From Terriglobia bacterium (lineage in GTDB: Bacteria > Acidobacteriota > Terriglobia > Bryobacterales > UBA6623), in the NCBI GenBank assembly GCA_009838515.1, contig VXRL01000031.1, forward strand, positions 13,765 to 77,764: a DNA stretch of 64,000 nucleotides, written 5' to 3'. The notes beneath the pieces are model-generated. The model searched no databases, was not told the DNA's origin, and saw only the letters and a list, made by a program, of their open reading frames with translations. Of the stretch, positions 17,498 through 26,283 are shown one piece after another (positions within the stretch are counted from its first letter, which is position 1; each line of letters starts with the position of its first letter). Position numbers and translations under genes: made by a program.

Positions 17498-18274
17498 ATG
17501 CCAGGCCGTAGGGGAATCGAGCGAGTCGCGCTCTGGGTGTGCCTGCCCGCGCTGCTAGCGGTCTCGCTAGCGACTTGGCGCCTGTGGCTCCACATGGCAA
17601 CGCTCGACGACTCCTTGATGCAATCGAAGCAAGTCGAGCTGGAACTGCTGGCCGACGTGCGCAACGCCGTGGGGCGGGAGCAGCTGGCGGGCCGCGCGCT
17701 CGACCGAGCGCTGCAAGACTTGGAGAGCGCTCTGTCGGAAACCCGAAGGGTGCGCGCGCAGGCCGACGAGGCACAGCAGGATTCCGAACGCAACGCCCGG
17801 ATCGCCGAGCGTCTCAGGCAGCAGCGCATGCACGAGCTTGACCGCATGAGGGAGGCGTTGAGCCGCATCGCCGAGACCGACCGGACGCCAATGGGCATGG
17901 TCGTGCAACTTAGTGAGGACTCGTTCCTGTTCGATTTCGACAGCGTCGAGCTGCAGCCCAGAAACCGCGAGATTCTCAGTCGCATCGCCGGCGTGCTGCT
18001 GGCCTCGTACGGCTATAAGATCTACATCTACGGCCACACCGACGACCAAGGGGATGCCGCCTACAACCAAGCCTTGTCGGAGCGCCGCGCTGACTCGGTG
18101 CGGTCGTACTTGGTCGAGGCGGGCGTGCCACGGGAGATTCTGGAATCGAAGGGCTTCGGCAAGGCGAGCCCGCGTGTGCGGGGAACGTCCAAGCAGGCGC
18201 GACAAAAGAACCGTCGGGTCGAGATCGGCATCGTCGACACGGTGGTGGAATACACCGGCGAAGTGAGGGACTGA
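17498..18274 (+). CDS. OmpA-family peptidoglycan-binding protein, inner-membrane anchored
   Basis: Protein of 258 aa with one N-terminal transmembrane helix (VALWVCLPALLAVSLATWRLWL), a periplasmic coiled coil from about 35 to 130 (LEDALSETRR-like heptads, EAQQDSERNARIAERLRQQR), and a C-terminal OmpA domain. The OmpA signature is YIYGHTDDQGD followed by NQALSERRADSVRSYLVEAGV and RRVEIGIV, which bind peptidoglycan diaminopimelate. The architecture is MotB/TolR-like in topology but lacks other MotB features. GAGGAAA lies 5 nt before the ATG. The YcxB-like gene follows 6 nt later, so they form a unit. Confidence 0.85.
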   Translation: MPGRRGIERVALWVCLPALLAVSLATWRLWLHMATLDDSLMQSKQVELELLADVRNAVGREQLAGRALDRALQDLESALSETRRVRAQADEAQQDSERNARIAERLRQQRMHELDRMREALSRIAETDRTPMGMVVQLSEDSFLFDFDSVELQPRNREILSRIAGVLLASYGYKIYIYGHTDDQGDAAYNQALSERRADSVRSYLVEAGVPREILESKGFGKASPRVRGTSKQARQKNRRVEIGIVDTVVEYTGEVRD

Positions 18275-18280
18275 GCGAGC

Positions 18281-18826
18281 ATGGCCGTCCGAGCAGCCCC
18301 CGCACCGGAGCACGATCCAAGCAGCTTCGAGATCGCTGCGGAGATCCGCTATGGCGATGCTCTGGCAGCTGCCCTGTCGCAATGCTGGCGCCGGGCCCCG
18401 ACGGCACTGGCGGTCTATCTGGCCGGGCTTGTTGCGTTGATCGTGGCCGGATGGTTCTCCGGGGGCGAACTCGCGTGGCTGGCCGTTGTCGGGGCGGCGC
18501 CGGGGGTTGCAGCCATCGCGTTCGTCGCCGCGACAGCGCGGCTGGACTTCAAGCGCACTGGCGGCAGGCCGCTGCGCATGCGCTACCACGTCTGCGGCAG
18601 CGGGGTCGAAATCCGTGCTGCGCGGCGGAGTGACTGGATCGCATGGGATGACCTGTGGGGAGCGAGCGAGACACGGCGGAGCTTCCTGCTCTCGCCTTCG
18701 CCGGGCGAGCAGTACGTGATTCCCAAGCGCTGCTGTGACGCAGGCCGTGCCGCGGCATTGCGGGAGCTACTAGGTCGCGCCCTTGCCACCCGCGCAGGCC
18801 GGCGCTCAAGCGATTTCCAAGCCTGA
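18281..18826 (+). CDS. YcxB-like membrane protein
   Basis: Protein of 181 aa. Residues about 20-60 hold FEIAAEIRYGDALAAAL, then two transmembrane segments (TALAVYLAGLVALIVAGWF and AWLAVVGAAPGVAAIAFVAA). The C-terminal domain (RMRYHVCGSGVEIRA, SDWIAWDDLWGASETRRSFLL, QYVIPKRC) matches the YcxB-like domain pattern of a short beta-sheet after two helices. Function is unknown. Its last 21 nt overlap the 3' end of cinA on the other strand, a compact convergent junction with no room for a separate terminator. Confidence 0.7.
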   Translation: MAVRAAPAPEHDPSSFEIAAEIRYGDALAAALSQCWRRAPTALAVYLAGLVALIVAGWFSGGELAWLAVVGAAPGVAAIAFVAATARLDFKRTGGRPLRMRYHVCGSGVEIRAARRSDWIAWDDLWGASETRRSFLLSPSPGEQYVIPKRCCDAGRAAALRELLGRALATRAGRRSSDFQA

Positions 18827-20068
18827 AACGCGCCTGCGCAGGACGTCCAACGCAGTCTGGACCGCGAGCGTTCGAACGCGCGCGCGGCCGCGACCGAACA
18901 GACGCCTGGCAGAGCGGGCCCCGTTGGCGTCGGCAACCGCGAAATACACCGTGCCGACGGGATCCGCTTCGGTCCCGCCGCCCGGCCCGGCGTAGCCGGT
19001 GACCGACAAGCCTATCGCGGGCTCGCCCAGCGTGCTTGCCGCGCGCTCCCGCGCCGCCGCCGCCATTGCCACCGCCACCGGTTGGCTGACCGCCCCGTGG
19101 GAGCGCAGGAGGGACTCGTCGACTCCGAGCCATCCGCTCTTGGAGGAGTCGCAATAGCTGACGACGCTTCCCGCGAAAAAGTCGGAACTGCCCGCCATGG
19201 CGGTGAGGGCGCCCGCGAGCAGCCCCCCCGTGCAGCTCTCCGCGACCACGAGCTTCGCACCGCCCCGTGTCAGAAGCTCCGCCACCGTCTCCGCTAGCGG
19301 CCTACCGTCCTCGGAATAGATCGCGTCGCCGAGTTCGCTGCGGAGTGCCTCTCCCAGACCCTGCACTGCAGCTTGGGCCTCGGCGTCGCTGTTCCCGCGA
19401 CCGCGCAGGTGTACTTGGACATCGCCCGGAGACGACAGGATGGTCGTGGCGATCTCCGTGCACGGCGCATAGATCGGTGCTATGCGCTGCTCGAGATCGG
19501 ACTCGCCGATACCGGCCACCCGCAGCACCAACGTGAAGAAGCGCTGTGAAGGGGCGTGGGATGCCAGCAGCGGCAGGCAGACCTCGGCAAACATCGGCTC
19601 GAGTTCCCGGGGAGGGCCCGGCAGCAGGATCAGGATGCCATCGTCGTCCTCAAGCCATTGCCCGGGGGCCGTGCCGCGCGGGTTGTCGAGTTTCAGCGCG
19701 CCGTCCAGCACATACGCCTGGCGCCTGTTCACCTCTGCCATGGGACGCTTGAAGCGGCGGAAACGCTCCCTAATCTGGTCGACGACGGACTCGTCCAGCA
19801 CGAGCGCGCGCCCGGTGGCGTCGGACGACGCCTCGCGCGTCAGATCGTCAAGCGTCGGCCCCAGGCCGCCGCTAAGAATCACTAGGTCGGACGTGCGTCG
19901 GGCTCGGCGGATTTCTTCTGCCAGCGAGGCGCGTTCGTCGCCGACCACGGCCTTGCGGGCCAGGGCGATTCCAAGCTCGCCCAGCTTGCGCGCAAGATAT
20001 AGCGAATTTGTGTCGAGCTTGCTCGGCGTGAGCAGTTCGGATCCGACCGCGATCACTTCGGCTTGCAT
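18806..20068 (-). CDS. cinA: CinA family competence/damage-inducible protein (nicotinamide-nucleotide amidase)
   Basis: Protein of 420 aa with two domains. The N-terminal MoaB/MogA-like domain (about 1-170) begins AEVIAVGSELLTPSKLDTNS and contains LVILSGGLGPTLDDLTREA. The C-terminal PncC domain has KLVVAESCTGGLLAGALT and GSVVSYCDSSKSGWLGV, and deamidates nicotinamide mononucleotide in pyridine-nucleotide salvage. ATG 20068 is preferred to the codon at 20080 because the family begins at this Met. It is the last gene of the reverse operon starting with rimO. The length and motifs are normal. Confidence 0.92.
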   Translation of the reverse strand: MQAEVIAVGSELLTPSKLDTNSLYLARKLGELGIALARKAVVGDERASLAEEIRRARRTSDLVILSGGLGPTLDDLTREASSDATGRALVLDESVVDQIRERFRRFKRPMAEVNRRQAYVLDGALKLDNPRGTAPGQWLEDDDGILILLPGPPRELEPMFAEVCLPLLASHAPSQRFFTLVLRVAGIGESDLEQRIAPIYAPCTEIATTILSSPGDVQVHLRGRGNSDAEAQAAVQGLGEALRSELGDAIYSEDGRPLAETVAELLTRGGAKLVVAESCTGGLLAGALTAMAGSSDFFAGSVVSYCDSSKSGWLGVDESLLRSHGAVSQPVAVAMAAAARERAASTLGEPAIGLSVTGYAGPGGGTEADPVGTVYFAVADANGARSARRLFGRGRARVRTLAVQTALDVLRRRVSGLEIA

Positions 20069-20119
20069 CGGTTTGCACAAGGGCGGCTTGCCAGCACGGA
20101 GCGGCCGCAGCGGCTTATC

Positions 20120-21142
20120 TCAAGGCAGTTCAGGAATGCGGTAAATGCTGCTTCCCGTCGCGATCACCATGCTCTTGTCGGGCGCGAACGCCAAGCCCAC
20201 GATACCGTGTCCGGACACCACGTGTTCCACGCCGCCGTCGGATTGGTCCGCTTCGGCGTCGGTCACGCGGAAGATCCCGCGGTTGCCTTCAAAGGACGCG
20301 CATACGTGCAGACGCCCTTGAGAATCGAATGCGATGCCTTGGGGTCGCCCGAATCCGTGCCACCAAGTCGTGACCGCGCCATCCCCGTTGATGCGCTTGA
20401 CCACTTCCGAGCTGGAAGTGGACGGAGCCGAGACGTACAGCAGCTGTTCGCGCTCGCAGAACGCCAGGTGAAACGCCGCCACAGAGGGTTCCAGAGTCGC
20501 GTAGACGAAGATCTCGCGCTTCGGGTTGATCTTGAAGACCGTCCCGGTGCGGTCGCCCACGTAGACGTTGTCGGAGCCATCGACGGCCAAGCCGGTCGCG
20601 ACGCCCATTCCCTCGGCGAACACCTCCACCTCCGCGTTGGGCGAGACGGCGTACACTGTCCCGTCGTGCCTGCTGGTGACCAAGAGGGTGCCATCGGCCT
20701 TCAGTGCCAGACCGGTAGGGTTGATGATGCCCGTCAGGAAAGCGGTCACCTCGCCCCCAGGCAAGATCTTGAAAATCGATACGGGTACCTTCTTGCCGCG
20801 TTGCCCGCTAAAGGTGGTGATGATGTTGCCGGATTGGTCGACGACCGGATTCGCGACGGGATGTACCTCGTTCGCCAGGCTTCTCCCGAGCGAGAATTGC
20901 CCGGGGGCGCTGCTGCCTGCCGCGGTGAAGACCTTGATGGCGTCTGACTCCGCCTCCTCCGGCACGTTCACCACAAGTCGGCGGCTGGCGCTAACGACCA
21001 GCCTGGCGGACAGGCTCCCGACCTCGACGGAGGGCTGGCTATAGTCGGTCCCAGCGAGCGAAGATCCGCGAATCTCCAGTGTCCCGCCGGGAATCGCGGC
21101 CGGTGGCGTCACGCTTTCGATGCGGGGCAGCGAGTTGGCCAT
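20120..21142 (-). CDS. IPT/TIG domain plus NHL/SMP-30-type beta-propeller protein
   Basis: Protein of 340 aa. Residues about 5-85 resemble an IPT/TIG immunoglobulin-like domain (RIESVTPPAAIPGGTLEIRGSS). The remainder is a six-bladed propeller with recurring PTGLALKADGTLLVTS, ATGLAVDGSDNVYVGD, PQGIAFDSQGRLHVCA and IVGLAFAPDKSMVIA, like gluconolactonase/SMP-30 and NHL proteins. No signal peptide is evident, unusual for an IPT-containing protein. It sits between pgpA and cinA in the operon. A sugar-lactonase activity is possible but metal ligands cannot be assigned by eye. Confidence 0.78.
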   Translation of the reverse strand: MANSLPRIESVTPPAAIPGGTLEIRGSSLAGTDYSQPSVEVGSLSARLVVSASRRLVVNVPEEAESDAIKVFTAAGSSAPGQFSLGRSLANEVHPVANPVVDQSGNIITTFSGQRGKKVPVSIFKILPGGEVTAFLTGIINPTGLALKADGTLLVTSRHDGTVYAVSPNAEVEVFAEGMGVATGLAVDGSDNVYVGDRTGTVFKINPKREIFVYATLEPSVAAFHLAFCEREQLLYVSAPSTSSSEVVKRINGDGAVTTWWHGFGRPQGIAFDSQGRLHVCASFEGNRGIFRVTDAEADQSDGGVEHVVSGHGIVGLAFAPDKSMVIATGSSIYRIPELP

Positions 21143-21165
21143 TCAAGGGAGGTAGTTGCGCGGGA

Positions 21166-21630
21166 TCAAAAGCCGAGCCAGCGGACTGCCGCAACTCCAA
21201 TCATAGCGCAGGCTCCCGCGCCGACATCGTCGGCGACTACCCCCTTGCCGCCGGCGAGGGCCTCCAGCCGCCGGATGCCCAGCGGCTTGGCGATGTCAAG
21301 CACCCGGAACAGCACCAGTGCCGTAATCCACTGTGGCCATGAGTTGCTCGCCGCTGCTGACAGTGCGATCCACTGCCCGACAACTTCGTCTATGACCACG
21401 ACCGAGGGGTCGTGCGATCCCAGCCGCGTGGCGGCGAACTCGGATGTCTTGACCGCAACAGGCATCAGCGCCAGGGCGGCGATCCCCAGGGCCCAGGGGG
21501 GCACGCCCAGCCGATGCACCACGAGCCACGCCATGGCCCATGCTAGGACCGAGCCGGCGGTGCCGGGGGCGGCGGGCACGTAGCCGCTGTAGAACCACGT
21601 GGCAAGTGTCATCGCCAGGCGGTCAGTCAT
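21166..21630 (-). CDS. pgpA: Phosphatidylglycerophosphatase A
   Basis: Inner-membrane enzyme of 154 aa that dephosphorylates phosphatidylglycerol phosphate in phospholipid synthesis. It begins with LATWFYSGYVPAAPGTAGSVLAW, the family motif for substrate binding. DPSVVVIDEVVGQWIAL carries the catalytic acidic residues (DE), followed by LVLFRVLDIAKPLGIRRLEAL and GVVADDVGAG. Four hydrophobic helices are apparent. The ATG at 21630 overlaps the end of yacG by 8 nt; GTG 21645 is an alternative start. Intact and typical. Confidence 0.92.
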   Translation of the reverse strand: MTDRLAMTLATWFYSGYVPAAPGTAGSVLAWAMAWLVVHRLGVPPWALGIAALALMPVAVKTSEFAATRLGSHDPSVVVIDEVVGQWIALSAAASNSWPQWITALVLFRVLDIAKPLGIRRLEALAGGKGVVADDVGAGACAMIGVAAVRWLGF

Positions 21631-21835
21631 CCCTGCCACGCTCACTGCTGCCGGTATCGGTCGGGAGCTCCCACTGCTCGTCGGCTTCCGTTGCCCGCAC
21701 CGGAATGGCGTACTCGCCGGTGGCCCAGTTTGCCAGGTCTTGGGTGCGGCAGCGCTCGCTGCAGAACGGAAACTGGCGCGTGCCGGAACCGGTCGGCTTG
21801 CGGCAAATCGGGCAGGTTTGGGCGGACGGAGCCAT
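21623..21835 (-). CDS. yacG: DNA gyrase inhibitor YacG (zinc protein)
   Basis: Small zinc protein of 70 aa. Cysteines C8, C11, C25 and C29 form the CPIC...CSERC site, followed by RTQDLANWATGEYAIP, the helix and tail typical of YacG. Family members bind and inhibit DNA gyrase. The frame is open upstream to 22027, but that part overlaps rimO and is not YacG-like, so the ATG at 21835 is used. It lies 22 nt after rimO and overlaps pgpA. Confidence 0.88.
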   Translation of the reverse strand: MAPSAQTCPICRKPTGSGTRQFPFCSERCRTQDLANWATGEYAIPVRATEADEQWELPTDTGSSERGRDD

Positions 21836-21857
21836 CGGGTCTTGCTGTCGCGCCGTC

Positions 21858-23240
21858 CTATTGCAGGACCGGCAGCGGATTCGGCCGCGGGTTCGCTGCC
21901 GGGTGCGTGATCTGCTCGACCTCTGCGAAGAGGTCGTAGTCGGTCGAGCGCGTGACTCTGGCGATCCCCAGATCACCGGGACGCGGATTCGATGCATCGG
22001 GAAATCCTGTGAGGTAGGTCTTGCCATCGATCTCTTCGGCTTGGGTGTGCAGCCGACCCTCCCAGAGCAGGTCGGTTTCTCCGGAGAGGCCGCCGACCAG
22101 CACGGGGAACCGCTTGCCCACCAAGGCGCGCTTGGACCGGCGGGAGATCTTGCGCTGCAAGGCCATCAGGCGGCGCTGGCGATTGTAGATGGTGCGCCTG
22201 TCGACCTTGCCAGGCAGCGCGAAACTGGCGCTGTGCTCGTCGTCGGAGTAGCGGAAGCAACCCACATGGTCGAATTGTGCCGCTTGCAGGAACTGGCAAA
22301 GTGTTTCGAAGTCCTGCTCGGTTTCGCCCGGGAAGCCGACGATGAAGCTGGTGCGGATCGACACACCCGGGATCGTACGCCGAATTCGCTCGATCAACCT
22401 GAGGAAGATGTCTCCGCTCGATCCCCGTTTCATGCGACGCAGCACGCTCGCGCTCGCGTGCTGGAGAGGGATGTCTAGGTACGGGCACAGCGGATCGTGG
22501 CTGGCTATGGTGTCCAGTAGCCTGTTGCTCACCCGGTTCGGGTAGGCGTAGAGCACGCGGATCCAGCCTGCGCCATCAATGCGGGCCAGCCGGTCCAGCA
22601 AGGCTGGGAGACCGTCCCTGATCCCGAGGTCGTCTCCAAATGCCGTCGTGTCCTGACCGATGAGGTTGATCTCGCGCACGCCCTGTCCGAAGAGCCGCTC
22701 GGCCTCGAGCACGACGGATTCGAACCGTCGGCTGCGAAAGCCTCCCCGGAACTGGGGGATGATGCAGAACGAGCAGGGGTGGTCGCAGCCCTCGTTGATC
22801 TTTATGTAGCTGAAATGCCTCGGCGTGGCGAGGCGGCGCGGGGTCAGGTCGTGGTAGAGATAGCCCCCTGCGGGCGGCGCGGGCGGTGCGGTCGCCCCGC
22901 CCTCGCAATGGTGCACGATCGAATCGAGCTCGTTGGTGCCGAGGACGGCGTCGACTTCCGGGATCTGCTGCTGCAATTCATCGCGGTAGCGTTCGACCAG
23001 GCATCCGGCCACTACCAAGCGGCGAGCCCGGCCGATGCGCTTGTATTCGGCGGTTTCGAGGATGGAATCGATCGACTCCTGCTTGGCAGGTTCGATGAAG
23101 CTGCAGGTGTTGACAACCAGTGCCTCGGCTTGGCTTGGATCCTGTGTCAGCTCGTGCCCGCGGGCCTCGAGCAACCCCATCATGACCTCGCTGTCAACTA
23201 GGTTCTTCGGGCAACCCAGGCTAATGAATCCGATCTTCAT
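21858..23240 (-). CDS. rimO: Ribosomal protein S12 methylthiotransferase RimO
   Basis: Radical-SAM methylthiotransferase of 460 aa that modifies an aspartate of ribosomal protein S12. The N-terminal UPF0004 domain supplies C10, C46 and C80 for the second iron-sulfur cluster (SLGCPKN, NTCSFI, AGCL). The radical-SAM cysteines are C152, C156 and C159 (GCDHPCSFC). The C-terminal TRAM domain includes VLVGGLSGETDLLWEGRLHTQA and ends with VTRSTDYDLFAEV. SLGCPKNLVDSE is diagnostic for RimO rather than MiaB. First gene of the reverse operon rimO-yacG-pgpA-propeller-cinA. Confidence 0.95.
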   Translation of the reverse strand: MKIGFISLGCPKNLVDSEVMMGLLEARGHELTQDPSQAEALVVNTCSFIEPAKQESIDSILETAEYKRIGRARRLVVAGCLVERYRDELQQQIPEVDAVLGTNELDSIVHHCEGGATAPPAPPAGGYLYHDLTPRRLATPRHFSYIKINEGCDHPCSFCIIPQFRGGFRSRRFESVVLEAERLFGQGVREINLIGQDTTAFGDDLGIRDGLPALLDRLARIDGAGWIRVLYAYPNRVSNRLLDTIASHDPLCPYLDIPLQHASASVLRRMKRGSSGDIFLRLIERIRRTIPGVSIRTSFIVGFPGETEQDFETLCQFLQAAQFDHVGCFRYSDDEHSASFALPGKVDRRTIYNRQRRLMALQRKISRRSKRALVGKRFPVLVGGLSGETDLLWEGRLHTQAEEIDGKTYLTGFPDASNPRPGDLGIARVTRSTDYDLFAEVEQITHPAANPRPNPLPVLQ

Positions 23241-23554
23241 CTATCCCGGCCTGAGGGGTGCAGATGCCCCGATCCGGCTCCGCTCGCAGTGTGCCGGCCG
23301 AGACAGCCTGGCGCAGGTCGGCGGGCCACCCTCGAGTCCATTCTATTATGCGCGCTGGCCTCAAGGCCCGAACCGACCGTTTCGAGCTCTCCAGCCTAGA
23401 GCACGGCACCGGGGCAGTCCGCTACGTTTCCACCGCGACTTCCGCCACGGCAGACCCGCCACGTTCCGCAACTCGTCAGCCTCGCGACCGTCAGGTTTCC
23501 TGGTCCGAGGCTCCTGCGAGGCACCGTAGATGCCTACGCTACAATGCCAGTTTG
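23241..23554. other. Divergent intergenic region between rimO and rpiB
   Basis: About 314 nt. Apart from the TACAAT element just before rpiB, I see no gene, strong hairpin or repeat here. A forward open frame extends from 23258 into rpiB but its first 99 codons have no resemblance to RpiB and no ribosome site. Confidence 0.5.
23540..23545 (+). promoter_or_regulatory. -10 hexamer TACAAT of rpiB
   Basis: TACAAT preceded by GC ends 9 nt before the rpiB ATG, with no Shine-Dalgarno sequence between, so the mRNA is probably leaderless. Confidence 0.5.
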
Positions 23555-24004
23555 ATGCGTGTTGCCATCGGGGCCGACCACGCCGGCTTCCACCTCAAGC
23601 AGGAGATTGCCAGGCTGCTAACCGCAGACGGGCACGAGGCGTTGGACGTCGGAGCACATGCGCTCGACGGCGATGATGATTATCCTGACTTCGCGATCGC
23701 GGTCGGCGAAAGCGTCCGAAACGGAGAAGCTGACCGGGGCATCGTCGTTTGCGGAAGTGGCGTCGGCTCCTCCGTGGCAGCCAACAAACTCAAGGGCGTG
23801 CGCGCCAGCGTCTGCCACGACACCTATTCCGCAGGGCAGGGGGTCGAGCACGACGATCTCAACGTGCTTTGCCTGGGAGGGCGGATCGTCGGGATCTCCC
23901 TAGCCACGGAGCTGGTGCGGGCGTTTCTGGGAGCGACCTACGACGGCGGCCCGCGTTTCGCGCGGCGCTTGAACAAGGTGCTCGACGCGGAACGCCGCGG
24001 ATGA
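23555..24004 (+). CDS. rpiB: Ribose-5-phosphate isomerase B
   Basis: Cytoplasmic isomerase of 149 aa interconverting ribose 5-phosphate and ribulose 5-phosphate. Motifs: AIGADHAGFHLK at the N-terminus, DYPDFA, the active-site C66 in GIVVCGSGVG, and HDTYSAGQGVEHDDLNVLCLGGRIVG, in which Ala-Gly-Gln replaces the more usual Ala-Arg/Ala-Arg-Xaa at the phosphate loop. The ATG at 23555 is the family start. Related allose-6-phosphate isomerases cannot be excluded. Confidence 0.92.
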   Translation: MRVAIGADHAGFHLKQEIARLLTADGHEALDVGAHALDGDDDYPDFAIAVGESVRNGEADRGIVVCGSGVGSSVAANKLKGVRASVCHDTYSAGQGVEHDDLNVLCLGGRIVGISLATELVRAFLGATYDGGPRFARRLNKVLDAERRG

Positions 24005-24046
24005 TGCCAGCGACCTCCGGCATCGCGGACTGGCAGTGAGGTTCTC

Positions 24047-24640
24047 GTGGAGCAATTGCAGAGCCTGCTCTATTGGATTTCGAGCGCGTTCCTGCTGCCC
24101 GCGATGGTCGCGATCGTAGCGCTGTTCGTCTATGCCACGTACCTGGCTGGGGGCGTGCTGGCCGAGAGCTTCGAACGTCGTGCGAACAGAGACGCCCTGA
24201 GGCGTCTGTACGAGACCGAGCCGACCTTGGAGCGCTTCTTGTACTTGGACTGGAAACTCGCACTGGGTCGCTTCGCCGACGGCGCCAGGCTGCATCCCGA
24301 GCGCCTCGACAAGGTCGTCAGCGATCTGGAGAATGACTTGCGACAAAGGGCCGAGCGGCTCTCGGTGCTCTCGCGCACCGGCCCGATGCTTGGCCTGATC
24401 GGCACTCTGATTCCGTTGCAGCCGGCCCTTGCCGGCCTCGCCGCCGGCGACATGCAATCGATGGCCTCCAATCTCCTGATCGGATTCACGACCACGGTGG
24501 TCGGCCTGATTGTGGGCGGGGCGGCGTTCGCGCTTGGCGTGCAGGTGCGTCACTGGGGGCGCCAAGATCTCACCGAGATGCACTACCTGATGGAGGTTTG
24601 GTTCGGCGAGACGAGCCGGGAGGAAGCGCCAGATGCATAA
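24047..24640 (+). CDS. MotA/TolQ/ExbB-family proton channel protein
   Basis: Inner-membrane protein of 197 aa. It has a first helix (AFLLPAMVAIVALFVYATYLA), a cytoplasmic domain (about 45-110), then RLSVLSRTGPMLGLIGTLIPL and a last helix pair (NLLIGFTTTVVGLIVGGAAFALGV). The TGPMLGLIGTLIPL and Thr-rich FTTTVVGL segments match the ExbB/TolQ channel helices. GTG 24047 has GAGG 7 nt upstream. It overlaps the DUF2149 gene by 8 nt. There is no exbD/tolR or tonB nearby; the DUF2149 protein probably takes the ExbD position. Confidence 0.85.
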   Translation: MEQLQSLLYWISSAFLLPAMVAIVALFVYATYLAGGVLAESFERRANRDALRRLYETEPTLERFLYLDWKLALGRFADGARLHPERLDKVVSDLENDLRQRAERLSVLSRTGPMLGLIGTLIPLQPALAGLAAGDMQSMASNLLIGFTTTVVGLIVGGAAFALGVQVRHWGRQDLTEMHYLMEVWFGETSREEAPDA

Positions 24641-25013
24641 GAATTCGGGCCGAACGCCGGTTCGCCGCGACTGGATGCGGCGGGCATCCGCCGCTCTGGA
24701 CCCGGGCGACGACGGGGACCCGCTAGGCGGAGTCGTGAATCTGTTCGACGCCAGCATGGTTCTGGTCGTGGCTCTGATCTTGGCGCTCGCTGGCAGCGCG
24801 AGCTTGGCGGAGGTGGCGGCCCGCATGAGCACCAGGGACATTACGATCGTTACCAACCCGGGCCGTCCTGACATGGAGATGATCGTCAAGCGCGGCGAGC
24901 GCATCGAACGCCTGCGCGCCAGCGAGGAGCGGGGCGCCGGCCGAGGCCAGCGCCTCGGGGTGGCGTATCGGCTTGAGAGCGGCGAGGTCATCTACGTGCC
25001 TGAGGCGGAATGA
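24633..25013 (+). CDS. DUF2149 family membrane protein (ExbB partner)
   Basis: Protein of 126 aa with a cytoplasmic N-terminus, DPLGGVVNLFDASMVLVVALILALAG (one transmembrane helix preceded by the DUF2149-typical DPxGGVxNLFD), and a C-terminal periplasmic segment (RLGVAYRLESGEVIYVPE). The single-helix, periplasmic-tail topology is that of ExbD/TolR, and an Asp sits at the start of the helix. DUF2149 genes are known next to MotA/TolQ/ExbB genes. The coding overlap with the channel gene supports a complex. Function is inferred. Confidence 0.8.
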   Translation: MHKNSGRTPVRRDWMRRASAALDPGDDGDPLGGVVNLFDASMVLVVALILALAGSASLAEVAARMSTRDITIVTNPGRPDMEMIVKRGERIERLRASEERGAGRGQRLGVAYRLESGEVIYVPEAE

Positions 25014-25055
25014 GCCGGACGGGGTGGTACGCTGAAGTCTCCGGGGTTCGGCTCC

Positions 25056-26267
25056 TTGACCCGCGTTGCCACAGCCAGTCTCGGCGAGGACATGCTCGCC
25101 CTGGAAGACGAATGGGGCGCGCACAACTACCATCCGCTGCCCGTAGTGGTAGCCAGGGCTGAAGGACCGTGGGTCTTCGACGTAGACGGCGCGCGCTACC
25201 TGGACTGCTTGAGCGCCTACTCAGCCGTTAACCAAGGTCACTGCCACCCTCGCATCCTGCAGGCACTGAGGGGCCAAGCCGAACGGGTCACCCTCACGTC
25301 TAGGGCGTATCGCAACGACCAGCTGCCTCTGTTCTGCAGGGAGTTGGCGGAATTGTGCGGCATGCAGATGGTGTTGCCGATGAACACCGGCGCCGAGGCT
25401 GTCGAGACCGCGATCAAGGCCGCTCGCAAGTGGGCTTACGACCGCAAGGGAGTAGAGCCCGGCCGGGCAGAGATCCTGGTCTGCGAGAACAATTTCCACG
25501 GCCGCACTACCACGATCGTGGGCTTCTCCTCCGATGCGGACAGCCGACTTGGTTTCGGCCCGTTCACCCCGGGATTCCGATTGATTCCCTTCGGTGACGC
25601 CGACGCTCTTGCGGAGGCCATCACCCCTGACACGTGCGCCTTCTTGGTCGAGCCTGTGCAGTGCGAGGCTGGCGTGCTGATCCCGCCTGCGGGCTACATG
25701 GCCGAGGCGGCGCGGATCTGCCGCGAGCGCGGCGTGCTGCTGGTCGTCGACGAGATTCAGACGGGCTTGGGCCGTACCGGAGCCCTGTTTGCGTGCCAGC
25801 ACGAAGGCGTGCAGCCAGATATGTACGTGCTTGGCAAGGCACTGTCCGGGGGCTTCTACCCGGTATCTGCCGTGGTCTCGAGCCGCGATGTGCTGGGAGT
25901 CTTCTCTCCCGGCACGCATGGCTCGACGTTTGGCGGCAACCCCTTGGGCTGTGCCGTAGCTCGGGAAGCCTTGCGCGTGCTGGCCGACGAGAACCTCGTG
26001 GAGCGCGCCGCTGTGCTGGGCCAGTGGTTCTTGGATCAGTTGCGCACGCTGTCTCACCCTGACATCGTGGAGATTCGAGGCATCGGCTTGATCGCCGGAA
26101 TCGAGCTGCGAGTGCCCGCGCGGCCATTCTGCGAGCGCCTGCAGATGCTCGGCATGCTGTGCAAGGAGACCCACGACCGGGTGATCCGGATTGCTCCGCC
26201 ACTGGTGATCGAGCGCGAAGAACTGACTTGGGCGCTGGACCGCCTGCGCGAGGCCTTCGCGCGCTAG
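25056..26267 (+). CDS. rocD: Ornithine--oxo-acid aminotransferase
   Basis: PLP-dependent class III aminotransferase of 403 aa converting ornithine and 2-oxoglutarate to glutamate semialdehyde. Signatures are [77 protein letters not shown] (D232) and the PLP lysine K261 in [21 protein letters not shown] is characteristic of ornithine rather than acetylornithine aminotransferase. The start is uncertain: TTG 25056 (used) or ATG 25092; neither has a clear ribosome site. Confidence 0.92.
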   Translation: MTRVATASLGEDMLALEDEWGAHNYHPLPVVVARAEGPWVFDVDGARYLDCLSAYSAVNQGHCHPRILQALRGQAERVTLTSRAYRNDQLPLFCRELAELCGMQMVLPMNTGAEAVETAIKAARKWAYDRKGVEPGRAEILVCENNFHGRTTTIVGFSSDADSRLGFGPFTPGFRLIPFGDADALAEAITPDTCAFLVEPVQCEAGVLIPPAGYMAEAARICRERGVLLVVDEIQTGLGRTGALFACQHEGVQPDMYVLGKALSGGFYPVSAVVSSRDVLGVFSPGTHGSTFGGNPLGCAVAREALRVLADENLVERAAVLGQWFLDQLRTLSHPDIVEIRGIGLIAGIELRVPARPFCERLQMLGMLCKETHDRVIRIAPPLVIEREELTWALDRLREAFAR

Positions 26268-26283
26268 CCGATCCCGCCCGTGC

